From Glaesserella sp041814905 (GTDB taxonomy: Bacteria; Pseudomonadota; Gammaproteobacteria; Enterobacterales; Pasteurellaceae), in NCBI RefSeq assembly GCF_041814905.1, contig NZ_JBGXYA010000047.1, forward strand, positions 1 to 60,287: a stretch of DNA of 60,287 nucleotides. The letters are read 5' to 3'. The notes beneath the pieces were generated by a model. The model was given only the letters and a program-made list of their open reading frames with translations. It made no database searches and was not told the DNA's origin. How positions within the stretch are numbered: position 1 is the stretch's first letter; each line of letters opens with the position of its first letter. Positions 16,452 to 24,938 of this stretch are shown here, one piece after another. The position numbers and the translations under genes were made by a program.

Positions 16452-19031
16452 ATGGATATGAACAATCAATATCTCAAAACCCTTCTTGCGGATTTCAATC
16501 TGCGTCAAAAAACCGACTTTGCCACGAGTGAGGTGATTCCGCTATTACATCAACGCAGTCGGTTTTACGACGACTTATTGCAACTGCTTTGGCGTCAATA
16601 CGGCTTTGCCGATCGAGCCGATCTCGCTCTGCTTGCCGTAGGCGGTTACGGCAGAAAAGAGATGTTCCCGCTATCGGATTTGGATATTTTGGTACTCACG
16701 GCAAACCCTATTACTGAAAACGACCGTAGCCGCTTAAATGAAATGTTTAATTTGTTATGGGACAGTAAACTTCAAGTCGGCGCATCAATCCGAACTATCG
16801 AAGAATGTATCGACATCGGCAAAAAAGAGATTTCCGTTGCCACCAATATGTTTGAAAGCCGCTGTATTTTTGGTAATGAAAAACTATGGCAAACCTTGAT
16901 GGAAAATTTATACCATTCGGATTTCTGGAAATTAGAGGACTTTTTCCAAGCCAAAATAGCCGAAAAAGAAGAACGTTACGCCCGCTACAACAACACAAGC
17001 TACAACCTCGAGCCCGATCTCAAACATAGCCCGGGCGGTTTGCGAGATCTGCATTTATTGTCATGGATTATGCTGCGCCATTATGGTGTCTATTCGATTG
17101 AACAAATGCACGCCAAAGGCATTCTTTTTCCGGAAGAATATCAAGAGCTAAAACAGGCGGAATCGCTGCTTTTTCGTATGCGTTTCGGCTTGCATTTACA
17201 ATTAAAACGCTACGACAACCGCCTGCGCTTCGATCGCCAATTACAACTCAGTGAACAACTTGGCTACCGCGGTGAAGGCAATCAACCGGTAGAAATGATG
17301 ATGAAACATTTCTTTCAAGCAACGCAATCCATCTCACAACTTACCCAATTGGTACTGAACAGTTTTGAACAAACCGTTTTTCAGGATTTGCAAAAAATCG
17401 GCGCAAACCAACCGCTTGATGCGTCTTTTTTCCTACGCGATAACACCATTTTCGCCGTCAATCCGATTATTTTTCAGAAAGAACCGCACAGTATTCTTGA
17501 TCTGTTTTTCCACTTGACCCAACATCCGAATGCCACGGTTTCTGCCACTACATTACGCAACTTGCGTTTAACATTACAGAAATTACCGCAGCCATTAAGC
17601 GAATCAGCGAAGGCTCGCCAACGTTTCATTCAGCTGTTTGAACAGCCGAATGTGATCAAAAAAGCGATCGTACCGATGCACCAACTTGGCGTACTCAGTG
17701 CCTATTTACCACAATGGCAAGGCATTGAAGGCTTAATGCAGTTCGACCTGTTTCATATTTATACAGTGGACGAACATAGCGTTCGGGTCATGTTGAAATT
17801 GGAGAGTTTTCTGGATCCTCAGAATCATGAACACTATCCGCTATGTTGCGAGCTGTTTCCAAGGCTCCTCGATCGCCGGCTGATCTATCTTGCCGCACTG
17901 TTCCACGATATTGCCAAAGGACGAGAAGGCGATCATGCCAAAGTCGGTGCCGTTGATATGCGCGAATTTGCCGAAAAACACGGTTTTAATCAAACGGAAA
18001 CCGATTTTATGGTATGGTTGGTCGCTGAGCATTTAACAATGTCAACCACAGCACAACGCCGAGATATTCACGACCCGGATGTGGTGAAAGAATTTGCCAA
18101 AATTGTCGGCAACCGCAATGCACTGTCAGCACTGGTGTGCTTAACCATTGCCGATATTTGTGCGACTAACGAAACCTTATGGAATGATTGGAAAAGCACG
18201 CTCTTCCAAAATTTGTACCGGTTCACCGTACAACAACTGAAACTGGGAGATGATAAATCCATCGATTATTTGCAAATAGCGGCAATGAATAAAGCCAAAG
18301 CATTAACCGAACTCAGTAAGCAGCTCACCCATATTCAACAAAATCTGGTCACGACATTTTGGCATAGTTGCCCTGAAAGCTACTTTGTTCGAAACAGTGA
18401 AACACAACTGATTTGGCATGCGTTGGGTGTTGTACAAAATCACAGCTTACCGATGGTGTTGGTCAGCAACGAGTATGCCCGCGGAGCAACGGAAATTTTT
18501 GTCTATTGTGAAGACCAACCGCAACTGTTCGCACGTATCGCTCAAACGCTTAGCCAAAAGAAAATCAGTATTCACGATGCACAAATTATTACCTCCGATA
18601 ACGGCTTAGTGTTGGATAGTTTTATTGTTACCGAAACTAACGGACAACCTTTAAGTGATGAACGCATCCTGTTTATTTATAACGCCTTAGTCGCCACCTT
18701 AAGTTCATCGAAAAAAACGGCATTTAAATTAACCAAACAACCGGTGAAACATCAATCTTTTAAACGAAAAACCAAAGTTCGCTTTTTGACTCATTCTCAT
18801 CCTAACCATACCGGTTTTGAACTTTTTACCCTTGATCGAGAAGGTTTATTGGCACAAATCGGTTTTATTTTTAGTCAGTTGGATTTGAATTTAGTTAACG
18901 CCAAAATCACCACAATCGGCGAACGGGTCGAAGACTTTTTTGTCGTAACGACTAAAGAAAATCTCGCATTAAACGAACAAGAGAAAAAGATATTAAAATC
19001 ACATATTTTGCAAGAACTCTCGAATGAGTAA
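16452..19031 (+). CDS. glnD: [Protein-PII] uridylyltransferase / uridylyl-removing enzyme GlnD
   Basis: GlnD senses glutamine and adds or removes UMP on PII (GlnB), which then tunes GlnE and NtrB. The 859 residues have the expected order: a nucleotidyltransferase domain with VGGYGRKEMFPLSDLDILV (about 62), then NLEPDLKHSPGGLRDLHLL, an HD hydrolase domain with ALFHDIAKGREGDH (about 483), and two C-terminal ACT domains (from about 680 and about 790). All catalytic residues I can recognise are present. ATG 16452 and ATG 16458 are both possible. Its downstream partner glnE is also in this window, about 23 kb away; glnB is not. Confidence 0.97.
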   Translation: MDMNNQYLKTLLADFNLRQKTDFATSEVIPLLHQRSRFYDDLLQLLWRQYGFADRADLALLAVGGYGRKEMFPLSDLDILVLTANPITENDRSRLNEMFNLLWDSKLQVGASIRTIEECIDIGKKEISVATNMFESRCIFGNEKLWQTLMENLYHSDFWKLEDFFQAKIAEKEERYARYNNTSYNLEPDLKHSPGGLRDLHLLSWIMLRHYGVYSIEQMHAKGILFPEEYQELKQAESLLFRMRFGLHLQLKRYDNRLRFDRQLQLSEQLGYRGEGNQPVEMMMKHFFQATQSISQLTQLVLNSFEQTVFQDLQKIGANQPLDASFFLRDNTIFAVNPIIFQKEPHSILDLFFHLTQHPNATVSATTLRNLRLTLQKLPQPLSESAKARQRFIQLFEQPNVIKKAIVPMHQLGVLSAYLPQWQGIEGLMQFDLFHIYTVDEHSVRVMLKLESFLDPQNHEHYPLCCELFPRLLDRRLIYLAALFHDIAKGREGDHAKVGAVDMREFAEKHGFNQTETDFMVWLVAEHLTMSTTAQRRDIHDPDVVKEFAKIVGNRNALSALVCLTIADICATNETLWNDWKSTLFQNLYRFTVQQLKLGDDKSIDYLQIAAMNKAKALTELSKQLTHIQQNLVTTFWHSCPESYFVRNSETQLIWHALGVVQNHSLPMVLVSNEYARGATEIFVYCEDQPQLFARIAQTLSQKKISIHDAQIITSDNGLVLDSFIVTETNGQPLSDERILFIYNALVATLSSSKKTAFKLTKQPVKHQSFKRKTKVRFLTHSHPNHTGFELFTLDREGLLAQIGFIFSQLDLNLVNAKITTIGERVEDFFVVTTKENLALNEQEKKILKSHILQELSNE

Positions 19032-19113
19032 TTTGCAAATTCTTCGGCAAATCAGACCGCTTTAAGCTATACTTGCGCCCGATTTATCGATATTTTTAAA
19101 GATAAGGAACCAA

Positions 19114-19746
19114 ATGAACAAGTTGATTAAACTCATTTCACTCACGACGCTACTGGCTTTAGCCGGCTGTCAGTCCATTTTAGACGCACCGACGACCGTA
19201 GAAAAACCCGCCGTGGAAATCGCTCACAATGACCCGCAATGGCAGCAACACTTAGCACAGTTATCGCAAATTAAAGCCTATGCGGCTAAAGGTCAGTTTG
19301 GTTATATTTCCCCACAGGAACGCTTCTCGTCCCATTTCGATTGGCAATATAAAACGCCTACGGATTTCGGCTTAACGCTCTCTTCCAACTTATCAAGTAA
19401 ATCACTCAAACTGCAACGTAACCGCTATGGAATGACCATTTCCGATAGCGAAGGAAATTCACGTACGGAAGCGGACGTTAATGCCTTAATGGAAGAAATT
19501 ATCGGCGTTTCTTTCCCAATCGATCAGTTTGCTTATTGGGTAAAAGGTCAACCCGAAAACGGCAGCCGCTATATTGTTAACGAAAAACGCCAATTAGCGC
19601 AATTCGACTACCCGATTCGAGGTTCGGTTTGGAAAGCCGGTTTTATCGAATACCACCAAGATCGCACACCGAATCTACCGAAATTAATCGTGTTGGAAAA
19701 CGGGGCACAAACTTTAAAAATCCGTATCGATCAATGGACTTACTAA
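19114..19746 (+). CDS. lolB: Outer-membrane lipoprotein insertion factor LolB
   Basis: LolB is the outer-membrane acceptor that takes lipoproteins from LolA. The 210 residues begin with a lipoprotein signal, MNKLIKLISLTTLLALAGCQS, with lipobox LAGC (Cys19), followed by the family pattern HLAQLSQIKAYAAKGQFGYISP and WQYKTPTDFGLTLSS. The ribosome site AAGGAA precedes ATG 19114. The stop overlaps the ispE start (TAATG), the conserved lolB-ispE-prs order of gamma-proteobacteria. Confidence 0.93.
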   Translation: MNKLIKLISLTTLLALAGCQSILDAPTTVEKPAVEIAHNDPQWQQHLAQLSQIKAYAAKGQFGYISPQERFSSHFDWQYKTPTDFGLTLSSNLSSKSLKLQRNRYGMTISDSEGNSRTEADVNALMEEIIGVSFPIDQFAYWVKGQPENGSRYIVNEKRQLAQFDYPIRGSVWKAGFIEYHQDRTPNLPKLIVLENGAQTLKIRIDQWTY

Positions 19747-20594
19747 TGAACGAACGCTTTACTTTTCCCAGCCCTGCGAAACTGAATCTATTTTTATATA
19801 TCACCGGCAAAAGGGCTGACGGTTATCACGAATTGCAAACATTATTTCAATTTTTAACCTTTGGTGATGAAATTGAAATTGAGATCACCGAAGATCCGAA
19901 CATTGTTCTCACAAATAATTTAGAGGGTGTTGAACCTGAGCAAAATCTGATTTACCGATCTGCAAAACTTTTGCAAAAACAGACCGCTTGTAAACTCGGA
20001 GCCAAAATCGGTGTGACTAAACGCCTTCCGATGGGAGGCGGTGTCGGTGGCGGCTCGTCAAATGCGGCAACGGTATTAGTCGCTCTCAATCATTTATGGA
20101 AAACCGGATTATCCCTTGAAACTTTAGCGGAAATGGGGTTGAGTTTAGGAGCGGATGTGCCGATTTTTGTACGCGGCTTTGCCGCTTTTGCCGAAGGTGT
20201 CGGTGAAAAACTTACACCTTGCCGACCTAAAGAGAAATGGTATTTGGTGTTAAAGCCCGAAGTATCCATTTCTACCGCACTGGTTTTTCAACATCCCGAT
20301 TTACCGCGTAATACGCCGAAGCGAAAATTAGAACAACTTTTAAACGAAAAATGGACAAACGATTGCGAAAAAATTGTCCGAGATCACTATTCAGAGGTTG
20401 ATGAATTGCTCACGTGGTTGTTACAATATGCGCCGTCTCGGTTAACAGGTACAGGATCCTGTGTATTTGCCGAATTTGAAACGGAAGAAGAAGCACGCCG
20501 TATCTTTTCCCTAAAGCCTGAGCATATAAAAGGCTTTGTTGCTCAAGGCCAAAATGTTTCACCTTTACACCAAAAACTCAATTTATTTTCCTAA
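19746..20594 (+). CDS. ispE: 4-diphosphocytidyl-2-C-methyl-D-erythritol kinase IspE
   Basis: A GHMP kinase that phosphorylates CDP-methylerythritol in the MEP route to isoprenoids. The true start is ATG 19746, overlapping the lolB stop by one base; this gives 282 residues (283 in E. coli) and the family N-terminus FPSPAKLNLFLYITGKRADGYHELQT. The longer frame back to 19629 lies inside lolB. The ATP-binding motif PMGGGVGGGSSNAATVL is at about 95-111. A USS core (19983-19991) is embedded in the coding region. Confidence 0.96.
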   Translation: MNERFTFPSPAKLNLFLYITGKRADGYHELQTLFQFLTFGDEIEIEITEDPNIVLTNNLEGVEPEQNLIYRSAKLLQKQTACKLGAKIGVTKRLPMGGGVGGGSSNAATVLVALNHLWKTGLSLETLAEMGLSLGADVPIFVRGFAAFAEGVGEKLTPCRPKEKWYLVLKPEVSISTALVFQHPDLPRNTPKRKLEQLLNEKWTNDCEKIVRDHYSEVDELLTWLLQYAPSRLTGTGSCVFAEFETEEEARRIFSLKPEHIKGFVAQGQNVSPLHQKLNLFS

Positions 20595-20618
20595 ATTTAA
20601 CCCAGAGGTTACCTTACA

Positions 20619-21569
20619 ATGCCTGATATTAAACTCTTCGCAGGAAACGCTACTCCCGAATTGGCAAAGCGAATTGCTGAACGTCTTTACATCTCCCTTG
20701 GTGACGCAACAGTAGGTCGTTTCAGCGATGGTGAAATCCAAGTACAAATCAATGAAAATGTACGTGGTGGGGACATTTTTATTGTGCAATCTACCTGCGC
20801 ACCGACAAATGACAATTTAATGGAATTAATCGTTATGGTCGACGCATTACGTCGCGCTTCAGCCGGTCGTATTACCGCAGTGATTCCTTATTTCGGCTAC
20901 GCTCGTCAAGATCGCCGTGTCCGTTCTGCTCGTGTACCCATCACGGCAAAAGTGGTTGCCGATTTCCTCTCCAGCGTAGGTGTTGACCGCGTTTTAACCT
21001 GTGACCTTCACGCAGAACAAATTCAAGGCTTCTTCGATGTACCGGTTGATAACGTATTCGGTTCACCGGTATTACTTGATGACATTCTGAAAAAATCCGA
21101 TTTAGTGAATCCTATTGTTGTTTCACCGGATATCGGCGGTGTCGTTCGTGCCAGAGCCGTTGCCAAATTACTCAATGATGCAGATATGGCGATTATCGAC
21201 AAACGCCGTCCGAAAGCGAACGTTTCTCAAGTAATGCATATTATCGGTGATGTCGCCGACCGTGACTGCATTTTAGTTGACGATATGATCGACACCGGCG
21301 GTACGTTAGTGAAAGCGGCGGAAGCATTAAAAGAACGTGGTGCGCGTCGTGTCTTTGCGTATGCAACTCACGCCGTATTCTCCGGTACTGCAGCGAAAAA
21401 CTTAGCAAATGAAGCGTTAGATGAAGTCGTTGTTACTGACACTATCCCTCTTTCCGCTGAAATTCGTGCATTGAATAAAGTTCGCGTACTGACATTATCC
21501 GGTATGCTTGCTGAAGCGATTCGCCGAATCAGTAATGAAGAATCAATTTCTGCTATGTTCAGCCATTAA
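20619..21569 (+). CDS. prs: Ribose-phosphate pyrophosphokinase
   Basis: Makes PRPP from ribose 5-phosphate and ATP for purine, pyrimidine, His, Trp and NAD synthesis. The 316 residues match the standard bacterial length. Seen are the flexible loop region YFGYARQDRR, the Mg-ATP site DLHAEQIQGFF, and the PRPP-binding loop DDMIDTGGT (about 222-230). AGAGG precedes ATG 20619, and the 24-base gap after ispE suggests a shared transcript. A strong terminator follows. Confidence 0.98.
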   Translation: MPDIKLFAGNATPELAKRIAERLYISLGDATVGRFSDGEIQVQINENVRGGDIFIVQSTCAPTNDNLMELIVMVDALRRASAGRITAVIPYFGYARQDRRVRSARVPITAKVVADFLSSVGVDRVLTCDLHAEQIQGFFDVPVDNVFGSPVLLDDILKKSDLVNPIVVSPDIGGVVRARAVAKLLNDADMAIIDKRRPKANVSQVMHIIGDVADRDCILVDDMIDTGGTLVKAAEALKERGARRVFAYATHAVFSGTAAKNLANEALDEVVVTDTIPLSAEIRALNKVRVLTLSGMLAEAIRRISNEESISAMFSH

Positions 21570-21575
21570 TTATTT

Positions 21576-21601
21576 AAAGCCCGAAAATATTCGGGCTTTT
21601 T
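21576..21601 (+). terminator. Intrinsic terminator after prs
   Basis: Stem AAAGCCCGAA / TTCGGGCTTT (10 bp) with loop AATA and a T-run at 21597-21601. Confidence 0.93.
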
Positions 21602-21649
21602 GTTATTCACCGATATTAATGCGTAACAATACACCCTGTAACTCGTTTT

Positions 21650-22657
21650 ATGTACTCACTTATTCGAAAATTTCTGTTCTCAATGGATGCGGAAAATGCG
21701 CATCAATTTTCCGTTCAAGCGCTCAAAATTCTCGGTCATTTACCGATTTCACCAAGCTGTTTTATCCCTGAAAATCCCGTGAATGTAATAGGGTTACGCT
21801 TCAAAAATCCGATTGGTTTGGCAGCCGGTGCGGATAAAAACGGTGAGGCGATTGACGGTTTTGCCAAATTAGGCTTTGGCTTTATTGAAGTCGGCACCGT
21901 GACCCCTGTCGCGCAAGACGGTAACCCTCGCCCCCGCCAATTTCGTTTACTTGAAGCAGAAGGTATTATTAATCGTAACGGTTTCAACAACTTAGGCGTT
22001 GATGTACTGATTGAAAATGTGAAAAATGCTAAATATAACGGTGTACTGGGAATTAATATCGGAAAAAACGCCACCACGCCTATTGAACGGAGTTTTGACG
22101 ACTATCAAATCTGTTTACGCAAAGTCTATCAGCACGCCGGTTATATTACGGTGAATATCTCTTCTCCGAATACGAAAAACTTGCGCTCGTTACAATACGG
22201 CGAAGCCTTGGATGATTTATTAAAAGCATTGAAAGCAGAACACGCGCAGCTGGCGCAAAGACAAGGCGTTTACAAGCCGCTTGTATTGAAAATTGCACCT
22301 GATCTCAGTGCAAACGAAATTGCTTCGGTAGCAGACAGCTTGATTCGTCATAATATTGACGGTGTGATTGCGGGTAATACGACCCTTTCACGAGATACGG
22401 TAGCAGGACTGCCCCACTGCGATCAGCAAGGCGGATTAAGCGGCAAGCCGTTAAATGATCTCAGCACGAAAGTGATTCGCCAATTAGCACAAGAATTAAA
22501 AGGGCAAATTCCGATTATCGGCTGCGGCGGAATCCATTCCGTTGCCAGCGGACAAGAGAAAATAGATGCCGGTGCAAGCTTATTACAAATCTATTCCGCA
22601 ATGGTTTATCAGGGCCCAAAACTCATCCGAGATTTAATCGCGGACATTAAAGTCTGA
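21650..22657 (+). CDS. pyrD: Dihydroorotate dehydrogenase (quinone), class 2
   Basis: Oxidises dihydroorotate to orotate and passes electrons to the quinone pool at the inner membrane. The 335 residues (336 in E. coli) start with the membrane-docking helix MYSLIRKFLFSMDAENAHQFSVQALKIL. They contain AAGADKNGEAIDGFAKLGFGFIEVGTVTP, the class 2 catalytic region NISSPNTKNLR with its Ser, and the FMN-binding NTTLSRD and GCGGI. The ribosome site is weak. No PurR-like box is apparent in the short gap after the prs terminator. Confidence 0.97.
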   Translation: MYSLIRKFLFSMDAENAHQFSVQALKILGHLPISPSCFIPENPVNVIGLRFKNPIGLAAGADKNGEAIDGFAKLGFGFIEVGTVTPVAQDGNPRPRQFRLLEAEGIINRNGFNNLGVDVLIENVKNAKYNGVLGINIGKNATTPIERSFDDYQICLRKVYQHAGYITVNISSPNTKNLRSLQYGEALDDLLKALKAEHAQLAQRQGVYKPLVLKIAPDLSANEIASVADSLIRHNIDGVIAGNTTLSRDTVAGLPHCDQQGGLSGKPLNDLSTKVIRQLAQELKGQIPIIGCGGIHSVASGQEKIDAGASLLQIYSAMVYQGPKLIRDLIADIKV

Positions 22658-22686
22658 CATCTCGCAAATTCAACACTTTTTTGCAA

Positions 22687-22715
22687 AAAAGCGGTCGAAA
22701 CTGACCGCTTGTTTC
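22687..22715 (+). terminator. Inverted USS-like hairpin after pyrD
   Basis: AAGCGGTC (22689-22696) pairs with GACCGCTT (22703-22710) around a 6-nt loop; TTTGCAAA lies just upstream and GTTTCTTTG follows. One arm is an exact USS core (22704-22712), the other a near match. Confidence 0.65.
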
Positions 22716-22937
22716 TTTGTTGTACGCCTATTTAGTCAAGCACATTTGTCTCCATAATTCGGCGATCATTTGAGTCAAATCATAAAATTTTTACTAAAAA
22801 GATAATTTTTCACTCAACGCAGATTTAAATATTATTCAATTTTTCTTATACTCATTACGGTGCTATTTTTATTCGGAAACGCATTACCGTTTGGTGATAG
22901 ACGTTAATGTATTTTAAATTTATTAATAGGAGGATTT

Positions 22938-24116
22938 ATGAAACGCCTAGCTATTTCTGTTCCTATCTCGCTTATCTTTGCTTTAACATCTTGTGGAAGC
23001 AGTGACGGAAGAAACTCGTCGAGTACGACTTCACCGACAGATTCTGTTATTATCTCCGACGGCGGTTCTACAACATCGGACGGTTCTACCTCAACTACCG
23101 ACAGTTCTACCTCAACTACCGACAGTTCTACCTCAACTACCGACAGTTCTACCTCAACTACCGACAGTTCTACCTCAACTACCGATAGTTCTACCTCAAC
23201 TATTGACAGTTCTACTTCAACTACCGACAGTGACGATTCAACCGATAATCCTATTCCGGCGATAGATATAACAGGTTCTGCCATACCAATCACCGGGCAT
23301 TATGCCGAATTTACCCAGCTAGAAACGAATAGCTACAATCATTCGGATACGGAAGAAATCAATAACCCGGTAAAACTCAATATTGCCGATCTCAGCGAAA
23401 CGGACAATATCGATAGTTTAAATATTGACGGAGTTATCATCGACCTCAAACCGACAACAGATCCTAACTATATGGTTAAACAAGAAGCAAACGGTGATGT
23501 TTTCGTTCAAATCAAAAATGATAGCGGGGAAGAAGAATTAGGCGTTGGTATACAATTGGATAATGTTCGCTACGGTGTACTTTCCAAAGCACTTCGAACA
23601 ACAAGTGAAGAGACGTATGCCGCGACAGCATTTGTTCAAGGTAAACAAACCCCGATTGATAAAATTCCGACTTCGGGTGTCATTAATTACGAGGGACAAC
23701 ATATCGCCTATACCTACGGGCGAATCAATGCCATGCCTTATGAATCGGATGCCGCCTCGGTTTGGCTAACTGCCGACTTTGATAATAAAGTCGTGGAAGG
23801 TGATTTAGGTTTAGAGCGTTACCTGAATCGTCACGGTGATGCCAGTAAATTTACCGCAAAAATCAGCGGCAGCAGCTTTGCAACGGAAGCCCAAACCGTC
23901 ACCCCTTACCTGATAGACAACTCTTCCTATCGCTATGAATCCGACGACGAAGGTAATGAAGTATTAGTAAGAGACGGCGATCCTAACTATATACCTCGCG
24001 TCGATAATGTCGTGGTTAATGGGGCATTCTACGGTCCAAACGCGGAAGAAGTTGCCGGCACATTCTATAGTGGCTATGAAGGCGGTGCTTTCGGAGCGAA
24101 AAAAGTACCTGAGTAA
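22938..24116 (+). CDS. Surface lipoprotein candidate with TbpB-like C-terminal barrel and Ser/Thr repeat
   Basis: The 392 residues start with a lipoprotein signal, MKRLAISVPISLIFALTSCGSS (lipobox LTSC, Cys19), after a strong AGGAGG. Then comes a Ser/Thr/Asp-rich linker with seven exact or near-exact STSTTDS units (residues 50-98), and a beta-rich domain to the end. The last part, VVVNGAFYGPNAEEVAGTFYSG..GGAFGAKK, resembles the closing strand of TbpB-type and factor H-binding-type lipoproteins, which are often put on the cell surface by Slam proteins. The ligand is unknown; no Slam or TonB-receptor gene is next to it. A USS hairpin ends the unit. Confidence 0.75.
   Translation: MKRLAISVPISLIFALTSCGSSDGRNSSSTTSPTDSVIISDGGSTTSDGSTSTTDSSTSTTDSSTSTTDSSTSTTDSSTSTTDSSTSTIDSSTSTTDSDDSTDNPIPAIDITGSAIPITGHYAEFTQLETNSYNHSDTEEINNPVKLNIADLSETDNIDSLNIDGVIIDLKPTTDPNYMVKQEANGDVFVQIKNDSGEEELGVGIQLDNVRYGVLSKALRTTSEETYAATAFVQGKQTPIDKIPTSGVINYEGQHIAYTYGRINAMPYESDAASVWLTADFDNKVVEGDLGLERYLNRHGDASKFTAKISGSSFATEAQTVTPYLIDNSSYRYESDDEGNEVLVRDGDPNYIPRVDNVVVNGAFYGPNAEEVAGTFYSGYEGGAFGAKKVPE
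23085..23231 (+). repeat. Seven tandem 21-bp repeats inside the lipoprotein gene
   Basis: Consensus TCTACCTCAACTACCGACAG plus T, repeated head-to-tail: 23085, 23106, 23127, 23148, 23169, 23190 and 23211. The first four are identical; the last three differ by one or two bases. Each unit encodes STSTTDS (STSTIDS in the sixth). Because 21 is a multiple of three, gain or loss of units changes linker length and not the reading frame. Confidence 0.92.
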
Positions 24117-24153
24117 AATCAACGTACTCACTGATTTTGCAAATGAATTAAAC

Positions 24154-24193
24154 AAACGGACCGCTTGTTACAAGCGGTCCGTTTTGGTTCTTT
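24154..24193 (+). terminator. USS-based intrinsic terminator after the lipoprotein gene
   Basis: Reverse USS core (24160-24168) and forward USS core (24170-24178) abut and pair, with flanks AAACGG / CCGTTT extending the stem to about 14 bp. It is followed by TTGG, TTC and a run of eight T. It is a full intrinsic terminator built from two uptake signals. Confidence 0.88.
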
Positions 24194-24232
24194 TTTTTGC
24201 AAATTATTCGCTGGTCATCGGTTTCCGTCATA

Positions 24233-24937
24233 TTAGAGATCGTCAACCAATAAATAGATTTTCGATATCGGACCATGTACACCAACGACTTTGATTAACT
24301 CAATATCCGCAGTAGAACTTGGACCTGAAATAATATTAATACAGGATGGCATACGTTCACCTTGAGCCGCTCGCTCATGCAATACTTTTGCAAGCTGTGC
24401 AACGCGCGGAAGCACCTTGCTTTTACGTAATACAACCACTGATTTTTCAGGAAGTAGGCTCACGGAACGTCCGAAGTTTTTATCAGAAAACAACACAATG
24501 CCACCTGATTCCGTTAATCCGTATTCAGCATAAACGATACCGATATTGGCTTTTTCGGCTTTCTCAATATTGGTTTTGCCTTCCGCATTAAAATCCCAAA
24601 TGTACGTATCGGGATATTGCTGCGCCACCGCTTGAGTAATGCCGAAATCGCTTAAACGTTGATCGTTATTTACGATCACGTTTCCACCGCCGTATTTTTC
24701 ACAAATTTCAATGATTGTTTTCGGTAAGTCTTGTTCTTTCGCAATGACCACATCCGCCAACATAATGCGTGAGAAATCAATAAATTCCTTGCACAACTGC
24801 TCTTGGCTAAGATTGGTCAAACGGGTTGTCGGATAATCATTAACCAATGGTGGCATGGGTACAGGCACCGTTTGACGCGTTTTGCCCATACGTTCTGCCA
24901 GTTTATTCAAAAAGTTTTCGCGGTTCTGTGCATCCAT
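24233..24937 (-). CDS. lutC: LutC-type lactate utilisation protein (YkgG family)
   Basis: A 234-residue LUD-domain protein, third part of the LutABC (LldEFG) L-lactate oxidation complex. The family core is seen in NIGIVYAEYGLTESGGIVLFSD and HGPISKIYLLVDDL at the C-terminus. The start is ATG 24935-24937, which gives MDAQNRENFLNKLAERMGK; the frame continuing upstream to 25072 lies within lutB and is not used. The gap to the lutB stop is one base, and the ribosome site GAGGG is inside lutB, so translation is coupled. Confidence 0.9.
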   Translation of the reverse strand: MDAQNRENFLNKLAERMGKTRQTVPVPMPPLVNDYPTTRLTNLSQEQLCKEFIDFSRIMLADVVIAKEQDLPKTIIEICEKYGGGNVIVNNDQRLSDFGITQAVAQQYPDTYIWDFNAEGKTNIEKAEKANIGIVYAEYGLTESGGIVLFSDKNFGRSVSLLPEKSVVVLRKSKVLPRVAQLAKVLHERAAQGERMPSCINIISGPSSTADIELIKVVGVHGPISKIYLLVDDL

Positions 24938-24938
24938 C

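Noticed and set aside
19629..19745. N-terminal extension of IspE
   Set aside because: It lies within lolB; the overlapping ATG at 19746 gives the standard IspE N-terminus and length.
23085..23231. Possible CRISPR array
   Set aside because: Repeats are directly tandem without spacers and lie in frame within a gene.
22904..23293. Antisense frame of 129 residues made of repeated ELSVVEV units
   Set aside because: It is the mirror of the 21-bp repeat in the lipoprotein gene; it lacks a ribosome site and family pattern, while the sense frame has a lipobox and AGGAGG.
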